A model generated the notes under the pieces. The model made no database searches. It was not told the origin of the DNA and saw only the letters and a program-made list of their open reading frames with translations. A stretch of 64,000 nucleotides of DNA. It comes from Mesorhizobium sp. ES1-1 (GTDB taxonomy: Bacteria; Pseudomonadota; Alphaproteobacteria; Rhizobiales; Rhizobiaceae). This document shows positions 8,876 to 17,506 of this stretch, one piece after another. Positions within the stretch are counted from its first letter, which is position 1. Each line of letters opens with the position of its first letter. Position numbers and translations under genes: made by a program. The stretch is taken from positions 62,001 to 126,000 of the forward strand of contig NZ_JAIUGX010000008.1 of NCBI RefSeq assembly GCF_020164785.1, written 5' to 3'.

Positions 8876-9963
8876 ACCCGCCCCGCAAGCCGGCGGCCTT
8901 CCGCATCGAACCGGAGGTCGAGCCAAGAAAAGGGACGCCGCAAACGCGTCCTACCCCGGCTGACCCTTCGAGGAAGCCCAGCGCCTTGAAAACCGACATC
9001 GCGATGGTCATCCCGGCGGAAGTCGATGTCTTCGACGAGCCCGACATCGTCACCGCGGAACCTCCGCCTGCCATTGTCCCAAGAAGACGCTCGCTGCTCG
9101 GCAGCATTTTCTTCGGTGCGTTCGGCGTGCTGGTTTCGCTGGCGGTCGGGCTGTGGACCGATCAACTCATCGGCGAGCTGTTCGCGCGCGCTGAATGGCT
9201 GGGCTGGTTGGCGGCCGGTATGGCCGGCATAGCCCTGCTGGCGCTTCTGGTCATCCTGGTTCGCGAATTCCTGGCGATCTCACGCCTCGCCGAAGTCGAA
9301 AAGCTGCAAAGGCGGGCGCTCGACGCCATAGCCCGGGACGATCCGAAGGCAGCGCGATCGGTTGTCAACGAATTGTCGGCCTTTGTTGCATCCAAGCCGG
9401 AAACCGCCGCCGGCCGCCGCGCGCTTGCCGATTTGCGCGACGAGATCATCGACGGCGGCAATCTGGTGCGTCTGGCCGAAACGGAGATCCTCGGCCCGCT
9501 CGATGCCAGGGCGAAAATGATGATCCTCGAAGCCGCCAAGCGCGTCTCGCTGGTGACGGCGGTCAGTCCGCGCGCTCTCGTCGATGTCGCTTATGTCGTA
9601 TTCGAGGCCGGGCGGCTGATCCGTCGGCTGTCGGAACTCTATGGCGGTCGGCCGGGAACACTGGGCTTTTTCCGCCTGGCGCGCAGCGTGCTAGCTCACC
9701 TCGCCGTCACCGGTTCGATCGCGGTCGGCGACAGTTTCGTCCAGCAGATCGTTGGCCACGGTCTCGCGGCGCGGCTATCGGCGAAGCTGGGTGAAGGCGT
9801 CGTCAACGGCATGATGACGGCGCGCATCGGCATTGCGGCGATGGAAACCGCAAGGCCCCTGCCGTTCAGCGCTGCGAAGCGGCCCGGACTGGGCGATTTC
9901 CTCTCGGCATTGACATCGTTCGCGAGCCGGAAAGGTGCCGAAACCGCAGAGTCCCGCAAATAG
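8872..9963 (+). CDS. YcjF family membrane protein (TIGR01620/DUF697)
   Basis: A 363-residue inner-membrane protein. A proline-rich cytoplasmic N-terminus (to about residue 75) is followed by two membrane helices (about residues 78-97 and 108-128), then a helical region with LAVTGSIAVGDSFVQQIVGHGLAARLSAKLGEG typical of the DUF697 end. Its ATG overlaps the last codon of the YcjX-family gene by 4 bases (ATGA), which implies translational coupling. The pair is conserved but the biochemical role is unknown. Confidence 0.8.
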   Translation: MNPPRKPAAFRIEPEVEPRKGTPQTRPTPADPSRKPSALKTDIAMVIPAEVDVFDEPDIVTAEPPPAIVPRRRSLLGSIFFGAFGVLVSLAVGLWTDQLIGELFARAEWLGWLAAGMAGIALLALLVILVREFLAISRLAEVEKLQRRALDAIARDDPKAARSVVNELSAFVASKPETAAGRRALADLRDEIIDGGNLVRLAETEILGPLDARAKMMILEAAKRVSLVTAVSPRALVDVAYVVFEAGRLIRRLSELYGGRPGTLGFFRLARSVLAHLAVTGSIAVGDSFVQQIVGHGLAARLSAKLGEGVVNGMMTARIGIAAMETARPLPFSAAKRPGLGDFLSALTSFASRKGAETAESRK

Positions 9964-10086
9964 CATCGCGGCCCTCTGGATGCTTACCGGACCGCGCTAT
10001 GTGGGTGTAAGGGTGACGAAGCATTAACCAATCTTCTTCATGCTCAAACCGGTTCCAAACAGAGTCTTTGTTGCCGGGTGTCGTCG

Positions 10087-10638
10087 ATGAAAAGCCTAGT
10101 TCTGTCCAGTGTCGTGCCGATGGCGCTCGCATTCGCCGCAACCGTCGGCATCGCCGGGAAGGCTGTCGCGGCGGAACCGGACAAGCAATTCTTCGAATCG
10201 GCCGAAGGCAAATGGGTCGGACCCGGCGAAATCGTCGCCGGCAAGTACAAGGGCACCAAGTTCAACTGCAGCTTTACCGGCTCCTCACCTGACGGCAAGA
10301 TGGGCATGGCGCTGGACGGTGGCTGCCGCGTCGGCGTCTTCACCCAGCCAATGTCGGCCAGGATCGAGCGCAAGGGCCGCGATTACAAGGGCTCCTTCAT
10401 GGGAGGCGCTGCGGGCGCGGGCCTCGACATCATTGGCGGCAATGTGGTCGATCCACGCAAGGTGGTCTTCACCATCAATCGCAACCAGTTGCGCGGCGTC
10501 ATGCAGGCCCGCATTCCCGATGACAACTCGATGACGGTGACGATTGCCGTGCGCGTTCAGGATCAACTGGTGCCGGTTATCGGAATGAGCCTGAAACGCG
10601 TCGACACCGTCGAGGTCGGCTCCATCGCGCCGAACTGA
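10087..10638 (+). CDS. Secreted protein of unknown function
   Basis: A 183-residue protein with a Sec signal peptide (MKSLVLSSVV... ending near AVAA at about residue 29-30). The mature part starts EPDKQFFESAEGKWVGPGEIVAGKYKGTKFNCSF and holds two cysteines (in FNCSF and GGCRV) that could form a disulphide. It looks like a small beta-rich periplasmic protein of the type annotated as hypothetical in rhizobia. ATG at 10087 is chosen over GTG at 10078. A TTAACCA motif lies at 10024-10030. No function is assigned. Confidence 0.7.
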   Translation: MKSLVLSSVVPMALAFAATVGIAGKAVAAEPDKQFFESAEGKWVGPGEIVAGKYKGTKFNCSFTGSSPDGKMGMALDGGCRVGVFTQPMSARIERKGRDYKGSFMGGAAGAGLDIIGGNVVDPRKVVFTINRNQLRGVMQARIPDDNSMTVTIAVRVQDQLVPVIGMSLKRVDTVEVGSIAPN

Positions 10639-10695
10639 GCGCATCGCGTCAATTGAGGCGCGCGCCAACATCGCGCCGCCGCCGACTGCGGCTGC

Positions 10696-11904
10696 TCAGC
10701 TTCGCGGCTGCAGCAGCGCCAAGACGGCCGTCGATCCCGCAAGGATCGCCGTCACGGTCAAAGGCGCCGTTGGGCCATAGGTGTCGACGACATAGCCCCC
10801 GACAACCGCGCCGATGGTAATGGCGACCTGGAAGGAAGCGACCATCAGACTGCCCGCTGCTTCCAGCGCGTCGGGCGCTGCGCGAGACAGGTTTGTCGGC
10901 AGCACCACGGGCGCCATGCCGAAGGCAAAGCCCCACAGCGTCGCGAAGCCGAAAGCGACGCCGATGTGCACGCCCCAGAGCACCAGGACCAGCGCAGCCA
11001 GCGCCATCAGGATGGTGTTGACCACCAGAGCCGTTTGAATGTTGGCGTCCGCCATGCGGCCGCCGGCAATATTGCCGATCACTGCGGCGATGCCAAAGCC
11101 GAGCAAGGCCAAGGCGATTTGCCCGGTTGCAAGGTGCGTCACATGTTCGAGGAATGGACGCACATAGACGGAGCCGGCAAAATGCCCCGTCATCAGCAGG
11201 AGGATGGCGAGCATGCCGAGTTGGACGCCACGCCGCCGCATCAGGCTGAAAACGTCTGCAAGACTGTTGCTCGCCGTTGCCGGCAAGGAAGGCAGGCTTA
11301 GCAACTGCAAAAGCATGGCAAGCAAGGCCAGCCCCGCTGTCATGGCCATGGCGCTGCGCCAGCCGAGCCAATCGCTGATCAGCGCGCCCATCGACGGTGC
11401 GGCAATGGTGGCCAGCGAAACGCCGAGGGTGACAATAGCCATGCCCCGCCCGGTCGCATTGGCCCCGACCAGCCTCGCCACAACGGCGACCGAAAGTGCC
11501 CAGAAGGCGCTGAGCGCTACCCCCAATCCGGCGCGGCCCAGCAACAACAGCCAGAAATCGGTCGCCAGCGCTGCAAGGATGTTGGAGCCGACCGCCAGGG
11601 CGCTGAGGCCAACCAGCACTGCCTTGCGGTTCAATCGGCCGATGAGCACATTGCTCAACATGGCCGTCACCGCGCCGACCGAGGCGGTAGCGGTAACGAC
11701 CTGTCCGGCCGTGCCTTCGCTGATGCCGAGGTCACGCGCCAGCGGCGTCAACAGGCCTGCCGGCAGAAATTCGGCTGATACCAGAGCAAAGCTGGTGGCC
11801 GCCAATGAAATGACCGCGAACCAGGTGGTTGCGCTCCAAGCGGCCGGCGCAACCGGATCGACGTCTATCGCGGCGTCCTCAAGTTTTAATGTTGTGTCTG
11901 TCAC
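10696..11904 (-). CDS. MFS efflux transporter (DHA1, sugar/purine efflux type)
   Basis: A 402-residue, 12-helix major facilitator of the arabinose-efflux/NepI-like group. After a soluble 25-residue start, helix 1 contains SFALVSAEFLPAGLLTPLARDLG, a segment characteristic of this group, and helix 2 is followed by GRLNRKAVLVG. It should export a small solute by proton antiport; the substrate is not clear. The start is GTG at 11902-11904, because the reading frame has no nearby ATG and GGAG lies 8 nt upstream. That ribosome site lies in one arm of a perfect hairpin. The AraC gene lies 59 bases upstream on the same strand and probably controls it. Confidence 0.8.
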   Translation of the reverse strand: MTDTTLKLEDAAIDVDPVAPAAWSATTWFAVISLAATSFALVSAEFLPAGLLTPLARDLGISEGTAGQVVTATASVGAVTAMLSNVLIGRLNRKAVLVGLSALAVGSNILAALATDFWLLLLGRAGLGVALSAFWALSVAVVARLVGANATGRGMAIVTLGVSLATIAAPSMGALISDWLGWRSAMAMTAGLALLAMLLQLLSLPSLPATASNSLADVFSLMRRRGVQLGMLAILLLMTGHFAGSVYVRPFLEHVTHLATGQIALALLGFGIAAVIGNIAGGRMADANIQTALVVNTILMALAALVLVLWGVHIGVAFGFATLWGFAFGMAPVVLPTNLSRAAPDALEAAGSLMVASFQVAITIGAVVGGYVVDTYGPTAPLTVTAILAGSTAVLALLQPRS

Positions 11905-11906
11905 GG

Positions 11907-11933
11907 AAGCATCTCCAAATTCTGGAGATGCTT
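11907..11933 (-). promoter_or_regulatory. Inverted repeat covering the MFS ribosome-binding site
   Basis: Perfect 11-bp arms AAGCATCTCCA and TGGAGATGCTT with a 5-base spacer end two bases before the GTG start of the MFS gene. Reading on the minus strand, the downstream arm contains the Shine-Dalgarno GGAG. It could be a repressor operator or an RNA hairpin that hides the ribosome site. A weaker dyad (TTGGAT / ATCCTAA) follows at 11948-11967. Confidence 0.55.
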
Positions 11934-11963
11934 ATAGGCCAGTCCACTTGGATGATATGTATC

Positions 11964-12953
11964 CTAAAGTCCGAAATTCATGTCTATTCGTCCGGGAATT
12001 GTGCGGCGCACAACGCCCGGGGAGACATTAGTGATGCGCTTGAAGGCGCGCGCGAAGGAGGCTTCAGACTCATAGCCCAGGCGGGTAGCGACCTCGGCCA
12101 CCGACAGGCCGTTCTGCCCCAGCAATTCGCGGGCAAGCTGCATGCGCAGTCGGGCGAGATAGCGTGCGGCGCCCTCTCCCAATACAGCGCTGAAGCGTTC
12201 GGCAAAAATCGAGCGCGACTGGCCTGCGAGGCCGGCGAGGCTTTCCAGTGTCCAGTTGCGGCCTGGGTCTCTGTGCATGGCCGCAAGGGCGCGGCCGATA
12301 TGCGGATCGCGGATAGCGGCGAGCCAACCGGTGGTCGAGGCGGCGGTGCAATTGACCCAGCAGCGGATGAGCCGGGCCGTCAGCAAGTCCGCCATGCGCG
12401 ACAGGATGGTGGCGCTGCCCATCTGTGGCTGTGCCGCCTCCTGCGTCATGGCAGCCAGCAGAGGCCCGACAATTGGGTCATTTCCGGCCACGTCGCACCC
12501 CTTGATGACAGGCGGCATTAACATAATCAACGGGTTCAGCGCACAGGAGCCAAGGGCCATGGAGCCGCAGAACAGGGTGCTAGTCGCGCCGGCGCCTTCC
12601 CGCACCACGTCGCAGACGTTGCCTCCGAATTTGGTAACCTGGCAATCCTCGAGGGACCCGCCGGCAACCTCCGGCGAACTCGCCAGCCGATGAGCGATGC
12701 CTTGCGGCAGCAGCACGAGGTCGCCATCGCGCAACTCTTGCCAACCCTGTGCTTCGGTATGGATCCAGCACGGACCCTGGCCGACAAAGTGGAAACGAAG
12801 CAGCGGCTGTTGCGGAAAGGCGATGCTCCATGGATGCCGCAATTCGCAACGACCATAGTTGACGCCGCTCAAGCGAAAGTCCTGCAGGACCTCGCTGAGC
12901 GCATCCATGGGGATATGCTGCTGTGGTGACGGCCAGGACGAATGGTCATTCAT
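11964..12953 (-). CDS. AraC family transcriptional regulator with cupin sensor
   Basis: A 329-residue regulator. The N-terminal half is an AraC_N cupin (MDALSEVLQDFRLSGVNYGR, then LRFHFVGQGPCWIHTE and DGDLVLLPQGIAHRL). The C-terminal third carries two helix-turn-helix units, the second with LSVAEVATRLGYESEASFARAFKRITNVSPG, a strong AraC signature. It probably regulates the MFS efflux gene immediately downstream on the same strand, a common pairing. The reading frame is open further upstream; ATG at 12951-12953 is chosen, and ATG at 12906-12908 is the other reasonable start. It is divergent from the Kef gene, with a 163-base shared promoter region. Confidence 0.85.
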   Translation of the reverse strand: MNDHSSWPSPQQHIPMDALSEVLQDFRLSGVNYGRCELRHPWSIAFPQQPLLRFHFVGQGPCWIHTEAQGWQELRDGDLVLLPQGIAHRLASSPEVAGGSLEDCQVTKFGGNVCDVVREGAGATSTLFCGSMALGSCALNPLIMLMPPVIKGCDVAGNDPIVGPLLAAMTQEAAQPQMGSATILSRMADLLTARLIRCWVNCTAASTTGWLAAIRDPHIGRALAAMHRDPGRNWTLESLAGLAGQSRSIFAERFSAVLGEGAARYLARLRMQLARELLGQNGLSVAEVATRLGYESEASFARAFKRITNVSPGVVRRTIPGRIDMNFGL

Positions 12954-13116
12954 TCCATCGACATAAACACCAAACGTCCGGCAGGCAAGCGAAGACCGTT
13001 GTTTCACAACACGCGCATCGCCTCAAGGCTACCCTGGCTGCCCGGGCAGGCCGCCCGCCCTTGCCTCCTGCTCCAACAGCATGCAAGGAGTGCTGTCGGA
13101 CAAGGGGAAAAGAGGC

Positions 13117-14952
13117 ATGGCAGCGGAAGCATCGGACAGCGACCTCATCCAGGTGGTGGCGTTGCTGGCCGCCGGGGTCATCGCCGTTCCCATCTTCAAG
13201 CGCATGGGCCTCGGCTCCATCCTCGGCTATCTGGCAGCCGGCGTCGTGATCGGCCCGTTCGGCATCGGCGTGTTTTCCGAATCGGAAGCCATCCTGCATG
13301 TCGCCGAACTGGGCGTGGTGATGTTCCTTTTCATCATCGGGCTGGAGATGCAGCCGTCGCGGCTGTGGGGCCTGCGCCGCGAAATCTTTGGCCTCGGCGC
13401 GCTGCAGGTCGGCGTCTGCGCGGTCCTGCTTACCGGTGTCGGCGTAGCGGGCGGCTTTCCGGTGGCGCAGGCCTTCGTTGCCGGCGCCGGCTTCGTGCTG
13501 ACGTCGACGGCGATCGTCATGCAGCTTCTGGAGGAGCGCGGTGAAATCGCTGCGCCCAAAGGCCAGCGCATCGTCTCCATTCTGTTGCTGGAAGACCTCG
13601 CCATCGTCCCGCTGCTCGCGCTGATAGCGTTCCTGGCACCGGGCGGGGCTGACACAAGCCTGACCCAGCGACTGACCGAAATCGGCATCGGGCTTGCCGC
13701 GATCGCCGGTCTTGTGCTGGCCGGCCGCTATCTGCTCAACCCATTCTTCCGCGTCCTGGCCGATGCGCGCGCCCGCGAGGTGATGACGGCAGCGGCCCTG
13801 CTGGTCGTTCTAGGATCCGCGCTCGCCATGCAACTCAGCGGCCTGTCGATGGCGATGGGCGCCTTCCTGGCCGGCGTGCTGCTCTCTGAATCGACCTTTC
13901 GTCACCAGCTGGAAGCTGACATCGAGCCGTTCCGCGGCATCCTGCTCGGCCTGTTCTTCCTTGCAGTGGGAATGTCGCTCGACCTGCATGTCGTCGCCGA
14001 GAACTGGCGGATGGTCGCAATCTACGTCGTCGCCTATATGGTGATGAAAGCACTCGGCATCTATGTCGTCGCCCGCGCCATGAGAACCGGTCATCGGGAA
14101 GCGCTTGAACGCGCCGTCTTCATGGCCCAGGGCGGTGAATTCGCCTTCGTCCTCTATTCGGCGGCTGCGGCGGTTGGCATCATCGACAGCCAGGCCAACG
14201 CCACGCTGACGGCCATCGTCATCATCTCCATGGTGCTGACGCCGCTGGCGATCATCGCCTTGCGCTCGATTACGCCACTCGACGAGCAGTCGCTTGACGG
14301 CGTCGACGTCGCCGATGGCCTGACCGGAAGCGTCCTGGTCATCGGCTTTGGGCGCTTTGGCCAGATCGCCAGCCAGCCTCTCTTGCTGCGCGGCATCGAT
14401 GTTTCGATCATCGACAACGAAGTCGAAATGATCCAGGCGGCGGCGGATTTCGGCTTCAAGGTCTATTATGGCGACGGCACGCGGCTCGACATCCTGCACG
14501 CCGCAGGGGCCGGCCGGGCGCGCGCGGTCCTCATCTGCGTCGACAAGGCGGATGTGGCCGTTCGCATCGCCCAGCTGATCAAGGCCGAATTCCCCCTGCT
14601 CACGGTGCTGGCGCGCGCCTATGACAGGGGAACCGCGCTGCAGCTCATTCGCGCCGGCGTCGACTTCCAGTTGCGTGAGACCTTTGAGTCGGCGCTAGTG
14701 TTCGGCGGTTCGGCCCTCGAAGCGCTGGGCGTCGCTCCGGAAGACGTTGCCGATGTTATCGAGGATGTCCGCCGGCGCGATACGGCCCGCTTCGAGACGC
14801 AGCTCGCCGAAGGCATTCGCTCCGGCCAACGCTTCCTCAAGGGCAATATCGGCACACCGATCCCGACACCGCTCTCGACGCCGCGCAGGCCCGGTCGGGC
14901 GCTGAGCGAAGAGACAGCCGGTGTGCTGCACAAATCCGATCCGCCAGATTGA
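13117..14952 (+). CDS. Kef-type cation:proton antiporter (CPA2) with RCK domain
   Basis: A 611-residue transporter. About twelve membrane helices fill residues 10-395, with the CPA2 hallmarks GLGSILGYLAAGVVIGP and GLEMQPSRLW. A nucleotide-binding RCK (TrkA-N) domain follows at about residues 410-530 (LVIGFGRFGQIASQ, then IDNE after the second strand), and the tail is short and charged. It is likely to exchange potassium or sodium for protons. Without the KefF/KefG partner or glutathione-binding data I cannot say whether it is glutathione-gated. ATG at 13117 begins the conserved region and has AGGGG 9 nt upstream; 13081 would add 12 residues. Confidence 0.85.
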   Translation: MAAEASDSDLIQVVALLAAGVIAVPIFKRMGLGSILGYLAAGVVIGPFGIGVFSESEAILHVAELGVVMFLFIIGLEMQPSRLWGLRREIFGLGALQVGVCAVLLTGVGVAGGFPVAQAFVAGAGFVLTSTAIVMQLLEERGEIAAPKGQRIVSILLLEDLAIVPLLALIAFLAPGGADTSLTQRLTEIGIGLAAIAGLVLAGRYLLNPFFRVLADARAREVMTAAALLVVLGSALAMQLSGLSMAMGAFLAGVLLSESTFRHQLEADIEPFRGILLGLFFLAVGMSLDLHVVAENWRMVAIYVVAYMVMKALGIYVVARAMRTGHREALERAVFMAQGGEFAFVLYSAAAAVGIIDSQANATLTAIVIISMVLTPLAIIALRSITPLDEQSLDGVDVADGLTGSVLVIGFGRFGQIASQPLLLRGIDVSIIDNEVEMIQAAADFGFKVYYGDGTRLDILHAAGAGRARAVLICVDKADVAVRIAQLIKAEFPLLTVLARAYDRGTALQLIRAGVDFQLRETFESALVFGGSALEALGVAPEDVADVIEDVRRRDTARFETQLAEGIRSGQRFLKGNIGTPIPTPLSTPRRPGRALSEETAGVLHKSDPPD

Positions 14953-14966
14953 GCGAGGACCAGCAA

Positions 14967-15512
14967 ATGGAATTGGACATCAGGGCGCGGTCGGTCACCG
15001 GCTTCTGGCGCGATGCCGGAGAGGACGCATGGTTCAAGGTGGACGAGGCCTTCGACGCCGATTTTCGCCGCCGCTTCCTCGATCTACACTATGCCGTGGC
15101 GCGGCGGCAATGCGACGGCTGGTCGGGCCATGCCGAAGGGTCGCTCGCGCTGATGATCCTGCTCGACCAGTTTCCCCGCAACTGCTTTCGCGGCACCGCG
15201 CATATGTACGCGACCGATCCGCTCGCCAGATATTTCGCCGCGAAGGCCATCGCCGCCGGCCACGATCTTGATCTCGACGAGAAAATCCGCGTCTTCGTCT
15301 ATCTGCCGTATGAGCATTCCGAGGTCATGGCCGACCAGGACCTGTCGGTCGAACTGACCCGGACCAGGGCCGAACCCTATCTGAAATATGCCGAAGAGCA
15401 CCGCGACATCATCCAGCGTTTTGGTCGCTTTCCGCATCGAAACAGCATGCTTGGCCGGGAAACGACTCTGGCTGAACGGGCTTTCCTGGACGGAGGTGGC
15501 TTCTCCGGCTGA
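14967..15512 (+). CDS. DUF924 family protein
   Basis: A 181-residue DUF924 protein (tetratricopeptide-like helical fold). Family landmarks are FWRDAGEDAWFKVDEAFD at the start, LALMILLDQFPRNCFRGTAHMYATD in the middle, FVYLPYEHSE and the end FGRFPHRNSMLGRETT. The function of the family is not established. ATG at 14967 has GAGG 8 nt upstream; a TTG at 14949 would overlap the Kef stop codon and is the alternative. The gene follows the Kef gene closely and is probably co-transcribed with it. Confidence 0.85.
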   Translation: MELDIRARSVTGFWRDAGEDAWFKVDEAFDADFRRRFLDLHYAVARRQCDGWSGHAEGSLALMILLDQFPRNCFRGTAHMYATDPLARYFAAKAIAAGHDLDLDEKIRVFVYLPYEHSEVMADQDLSVELTRTRAEPYLKYAEEHRDIIQRFGRFPHRNSMLGRETTLAERAFLDGGGFSG

Positions 15513-15597
15513 CGCCGGGGACGCATTTCGCAAGAGAGCTCGGGTTCTGCAGGCAACGCCGCTCATTCAGCCCCGTCTGACGAAGGCGCCCGCCCCT

Positions 15598-15699
15598 GGA
15601 GCGGTTCACTGTTTCACGGAACGGCAAACCGCCCAACTGTTTGTTCTGACGCAATTCCGGATGGAAAACCGTTTCGCACTTTTCCTGGAATTGCTCTAG
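15598..15699. repeat. Intergenic repeat element, copy 2
   Basis: Second copy of the element at 1572-1673, in the same orientation and again between convergent genes. It reads GGAGCGGTTCACTGTTTCAC at the left and ends CTGGAATTGCTCTAG. Two fold-backs are possible: GCGGTT with AACCGC, and GCAATTCCGG with CTGGAATTGC. The CTA inside its right end is the stop codon (TAG on the minus strand) of folK, so the element defines that C-terminus. Confidence 0.8.
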
Positions 15700-16208
15700 C
15701 GCAGCCACCAGTCCCGGCCGGATGGCAGGCGCTCGATACCCGCCGCGTCGACCGAGCGCAGTCGCTCCAATACGCTCTGTTCGCGGATGGCGAGCTCCGG
15801 CGCGATCTCGGCCAGCGGCGCCAGCACGAAGGCGCGTTCCAGCATACGCGGATGCGGCACTTCCAACCCGGTTTCTTGGATGATGCGGTCGCCGAACACC
15901 AGAATGTCGATATCGATGAGGCGTGGTCCCCAGCGCTCCTCGCGCACGCGCTTGAGCCTTCGCTCGGCATCGAGGCAGAGATCCAGAAGCGCGCGCGGCG
16001 ACAGGCGGGTCGACAGGCCGGCGGCGGCGTTCAGGAAATCAGGCTGGTCGAGCTTGCCCCAGGGCGGAGTCCGATAAAGCGAGGAGACGGCGGCGACCCT
16101 GGTATCGGCATCGGCGTCCAGTATCCGCAGCGCGGCAGCCATCGACGCTTCCGGATCGCCCAGATTGCCGCCGAGGCTCAGGTAGACGGTATTATTCTGG
16201 CCAGACAA
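15696..16208 (-). CDS. folK: 2-amino-4-hydroxy-6-hydroxymethyldihydropteridine diphosphokinase
   Basis: A 170-residue HPPK that transfers pyrophosphate from ATP to 6-hydroxymethyl-dihydropterin in folate synthesis. It has YLSLGGNLGD at the N-terminus, YRTPPWG, and the signature RWGPRLIDIDILVFGD with the two metal-binding aspartates, then VPHPRMLERAFVLAPLAEIAP. The start is TTG at 16206-16208 with GAGG six bases upstream. It overlaps the end of folB by 17 bases, as the last gene of folP-folB-folK. Its stop codon is contributed by an intergenic repeat. Confidence 0.93.
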   Translation of the reverse strand: MSGQNNTVYLSLGGNLGDPEASMAAALRILDADADTRVAAVSSLYRTPPWGKLDQPDFLNAAAGLSTRLSPRALLDLCLDAERRLKRVREERWGPRLIDIDILVFGDRIIQETGLEVPHPRMLERAFVLAPLAEIAPELAIREQSVLERLRSVDAAGIERLPSGRDWWLR

Positions 16209-16551
16209 CGGTCACCTCGACGTAATCGAGCACGCCAGGCACCGGCGCGTTCGGCTTGCGCACCGTGATCTCGGCCTTCTTGATCTGCGGAAACCGCGCT
16301 GTCAGTGCACGCGCGACCTCGAGCGCCAGGGACTCTATCAGAAAGCGGCGCTGTCCGGTGATGATCTTTTCGATCTCCGTGAAGGCGATGCCGTAATTCA
16401 CTGTATCTTCTATCGAATCCTCAACCAACGCGCGGCCTGGATCGACCGTGAGGACAGCGTCGACATAAAAGCGCTGACCGAGCCGTTCTTCTTCGTCCAG
16501 CACGCCGTGCCGCGCAAAGAAAGCGCAATTCTTCAGACGAATGACATACAT
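16192..16551 (-). CDS. folB: Dihydroneopterin aldolase
   Basis: A 119-residue dihydroneopterin aldolase that makes 6-hydroxymethyl-dihydropterin and glycolaldehyde. Family features are LKNCAFFARHGVLDEEERLGQRFYVDA, the catalytic-site region DTVNYGIAFTEIEKII, LIESLALEVA, and the lysine in the KAEITVRKPNAPVPG segment. Upstream in-frame codons exist, but ATG at 16549-16551 starts the conserved region and lies only 4 bases after the folP stop codon. The middle gene of the folate operon. Confidence 0.93.
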   Translation of the reverse strand: MYVIRLKNCAFFARHGVLDEEERLGQRFYVDAVLTVDPGRALVEDSIEDTVNYGIAFTEIEKIITGQRRFLIESLALEVARALTARFPQIKKAEITVRKPNAPVPGVLDYVEVTVVWPE

Positions 16552-16555
16552 TGCT

Positions 16556-17419
16556 TCAGCGGCCCGTTTGATCGGTTTGACGCGCAAGCATAGCATCCGC
16601 GAGGGCCAGCGCGTCCACGTTGAATGCGACATCGTGGACGCGAAACAGATGCGCGCCCTGCAATCTCAAAATGACGCTCGTCGCCGCAGTACCCGCGCCT
16701 CTGTCAGCCGCATCGCGGCCGGTGACGGTACCGATGAATCGCTTGCGCGATGTGCCGGCCATCAGCGGGAAGCCGAGTGCATGCAGCTCCGAGAAGCGGG
16801 CCATCAGGTCGAGATTTTCCTCGGCCGTCTCCTTGGCGAAGCCGAAGCCCGGATCGAGCACGATTTGATCATCGGCGACGCCATGGCAGCGGGCGATTTC
16901 CAGCGATGTCGTGAGGAATGCCAACTGGTCGGCGATCACATCCGGCAGCTTCTCGCGCCCGCGCCCGGTATGCATGATCACCAGCCCGGCCCCGATGTTG
17001 GCGGCGATGCGTGCAATATCGGGTTCCCGCTGCAGACCCCAGACGTCATTGACGATATGGGCGCCGGCGGCGACCGCCAGACGCGCGGTTTCCGCGCGAT
17101 AGGTGTCGACGGAAATCAGCATCTCGCCGAAATCCGCCAAGGCATCGATTACCGGCAGGATCCGATCCTGTTCCTCGGCTGCCGAGATGGGCGCGGCGCC
17201 GGGGCGCGTCGATTCTCCACCGACGTCGATGACCTGCGCTCCTTCCACCACCATGCGGCGGGCCTGGACCAGCGCTTTTTCCGGAGCGTCAAACAGACCG
17301 CCGTCCGAGAAGCTGTCGGGGGTAACGTTGAGGATCCCGACAACCACGGCCTTGCCGCCAAGGTCGAGATGACGCCCATGAGCCAACCGCCACCGCCTTG
17401 TCGCCACCCCATGAACCAA
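16556..17419 (-). CDS. folP: Dihydropteroate synthase
   Basis: A 287-residue dihydropteroate synthase, the sulfonamide target, joining the pterin pyrophosphate to p-aminobenzoate. It shows VVVGILNVTPDSFSDGG (motif 1), GAQVIDVGGESTRPGA (motif 2), VNDVWG, IVLDPGFGFAKETAEEN and a late GTSRKRFIG loop. The reading frame starts at TTG 17417-17419, and a GTG twelve bases inside is an equal alternative; neither has an obvious ribosome site. It is the first gene of folP-folB-folK. Confidence 0.92.
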   Translation of the reverse strand: MVHGVATRRWRLAHGRHLDLGGKAVVVGILNVTPDSFSDGGLFDAPEKALVQARRMVVEGAQVIDVGGESTRPGAAPISAAEEQDRILPVIDALADFGEMLISVDTYRAETARLAVAAGAHIVNDVWGLQREPDIARIAANIGAGLVIMHTGRGREKLPDVIADQLAFLTTSLEIARCHGVADDQIVLDPGFGFAKETAEENLDLMARFSELHALGFPLMAGTSRKRFIGTVTGRDAADRGAGTAATSVILRLQGAHLFRVHDVAFNVDALALADAMLARQTDQTGR

Positions 17420-17506
17420 AGGTCATCACCCATGTGTGATCCGTTGCGGATCAATTGCGTTGCGCCGGCCACGCCCCTAAAGCAAGGTGGCCAAAGAGGC
17501 AACATA

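Noticed and set aside
16541..17506. Upstream extension of the DUF922 gene by 322 codons
   Set aside because: It runs antisense to folP; the signal peptide and ribosome site place the start at 17507.
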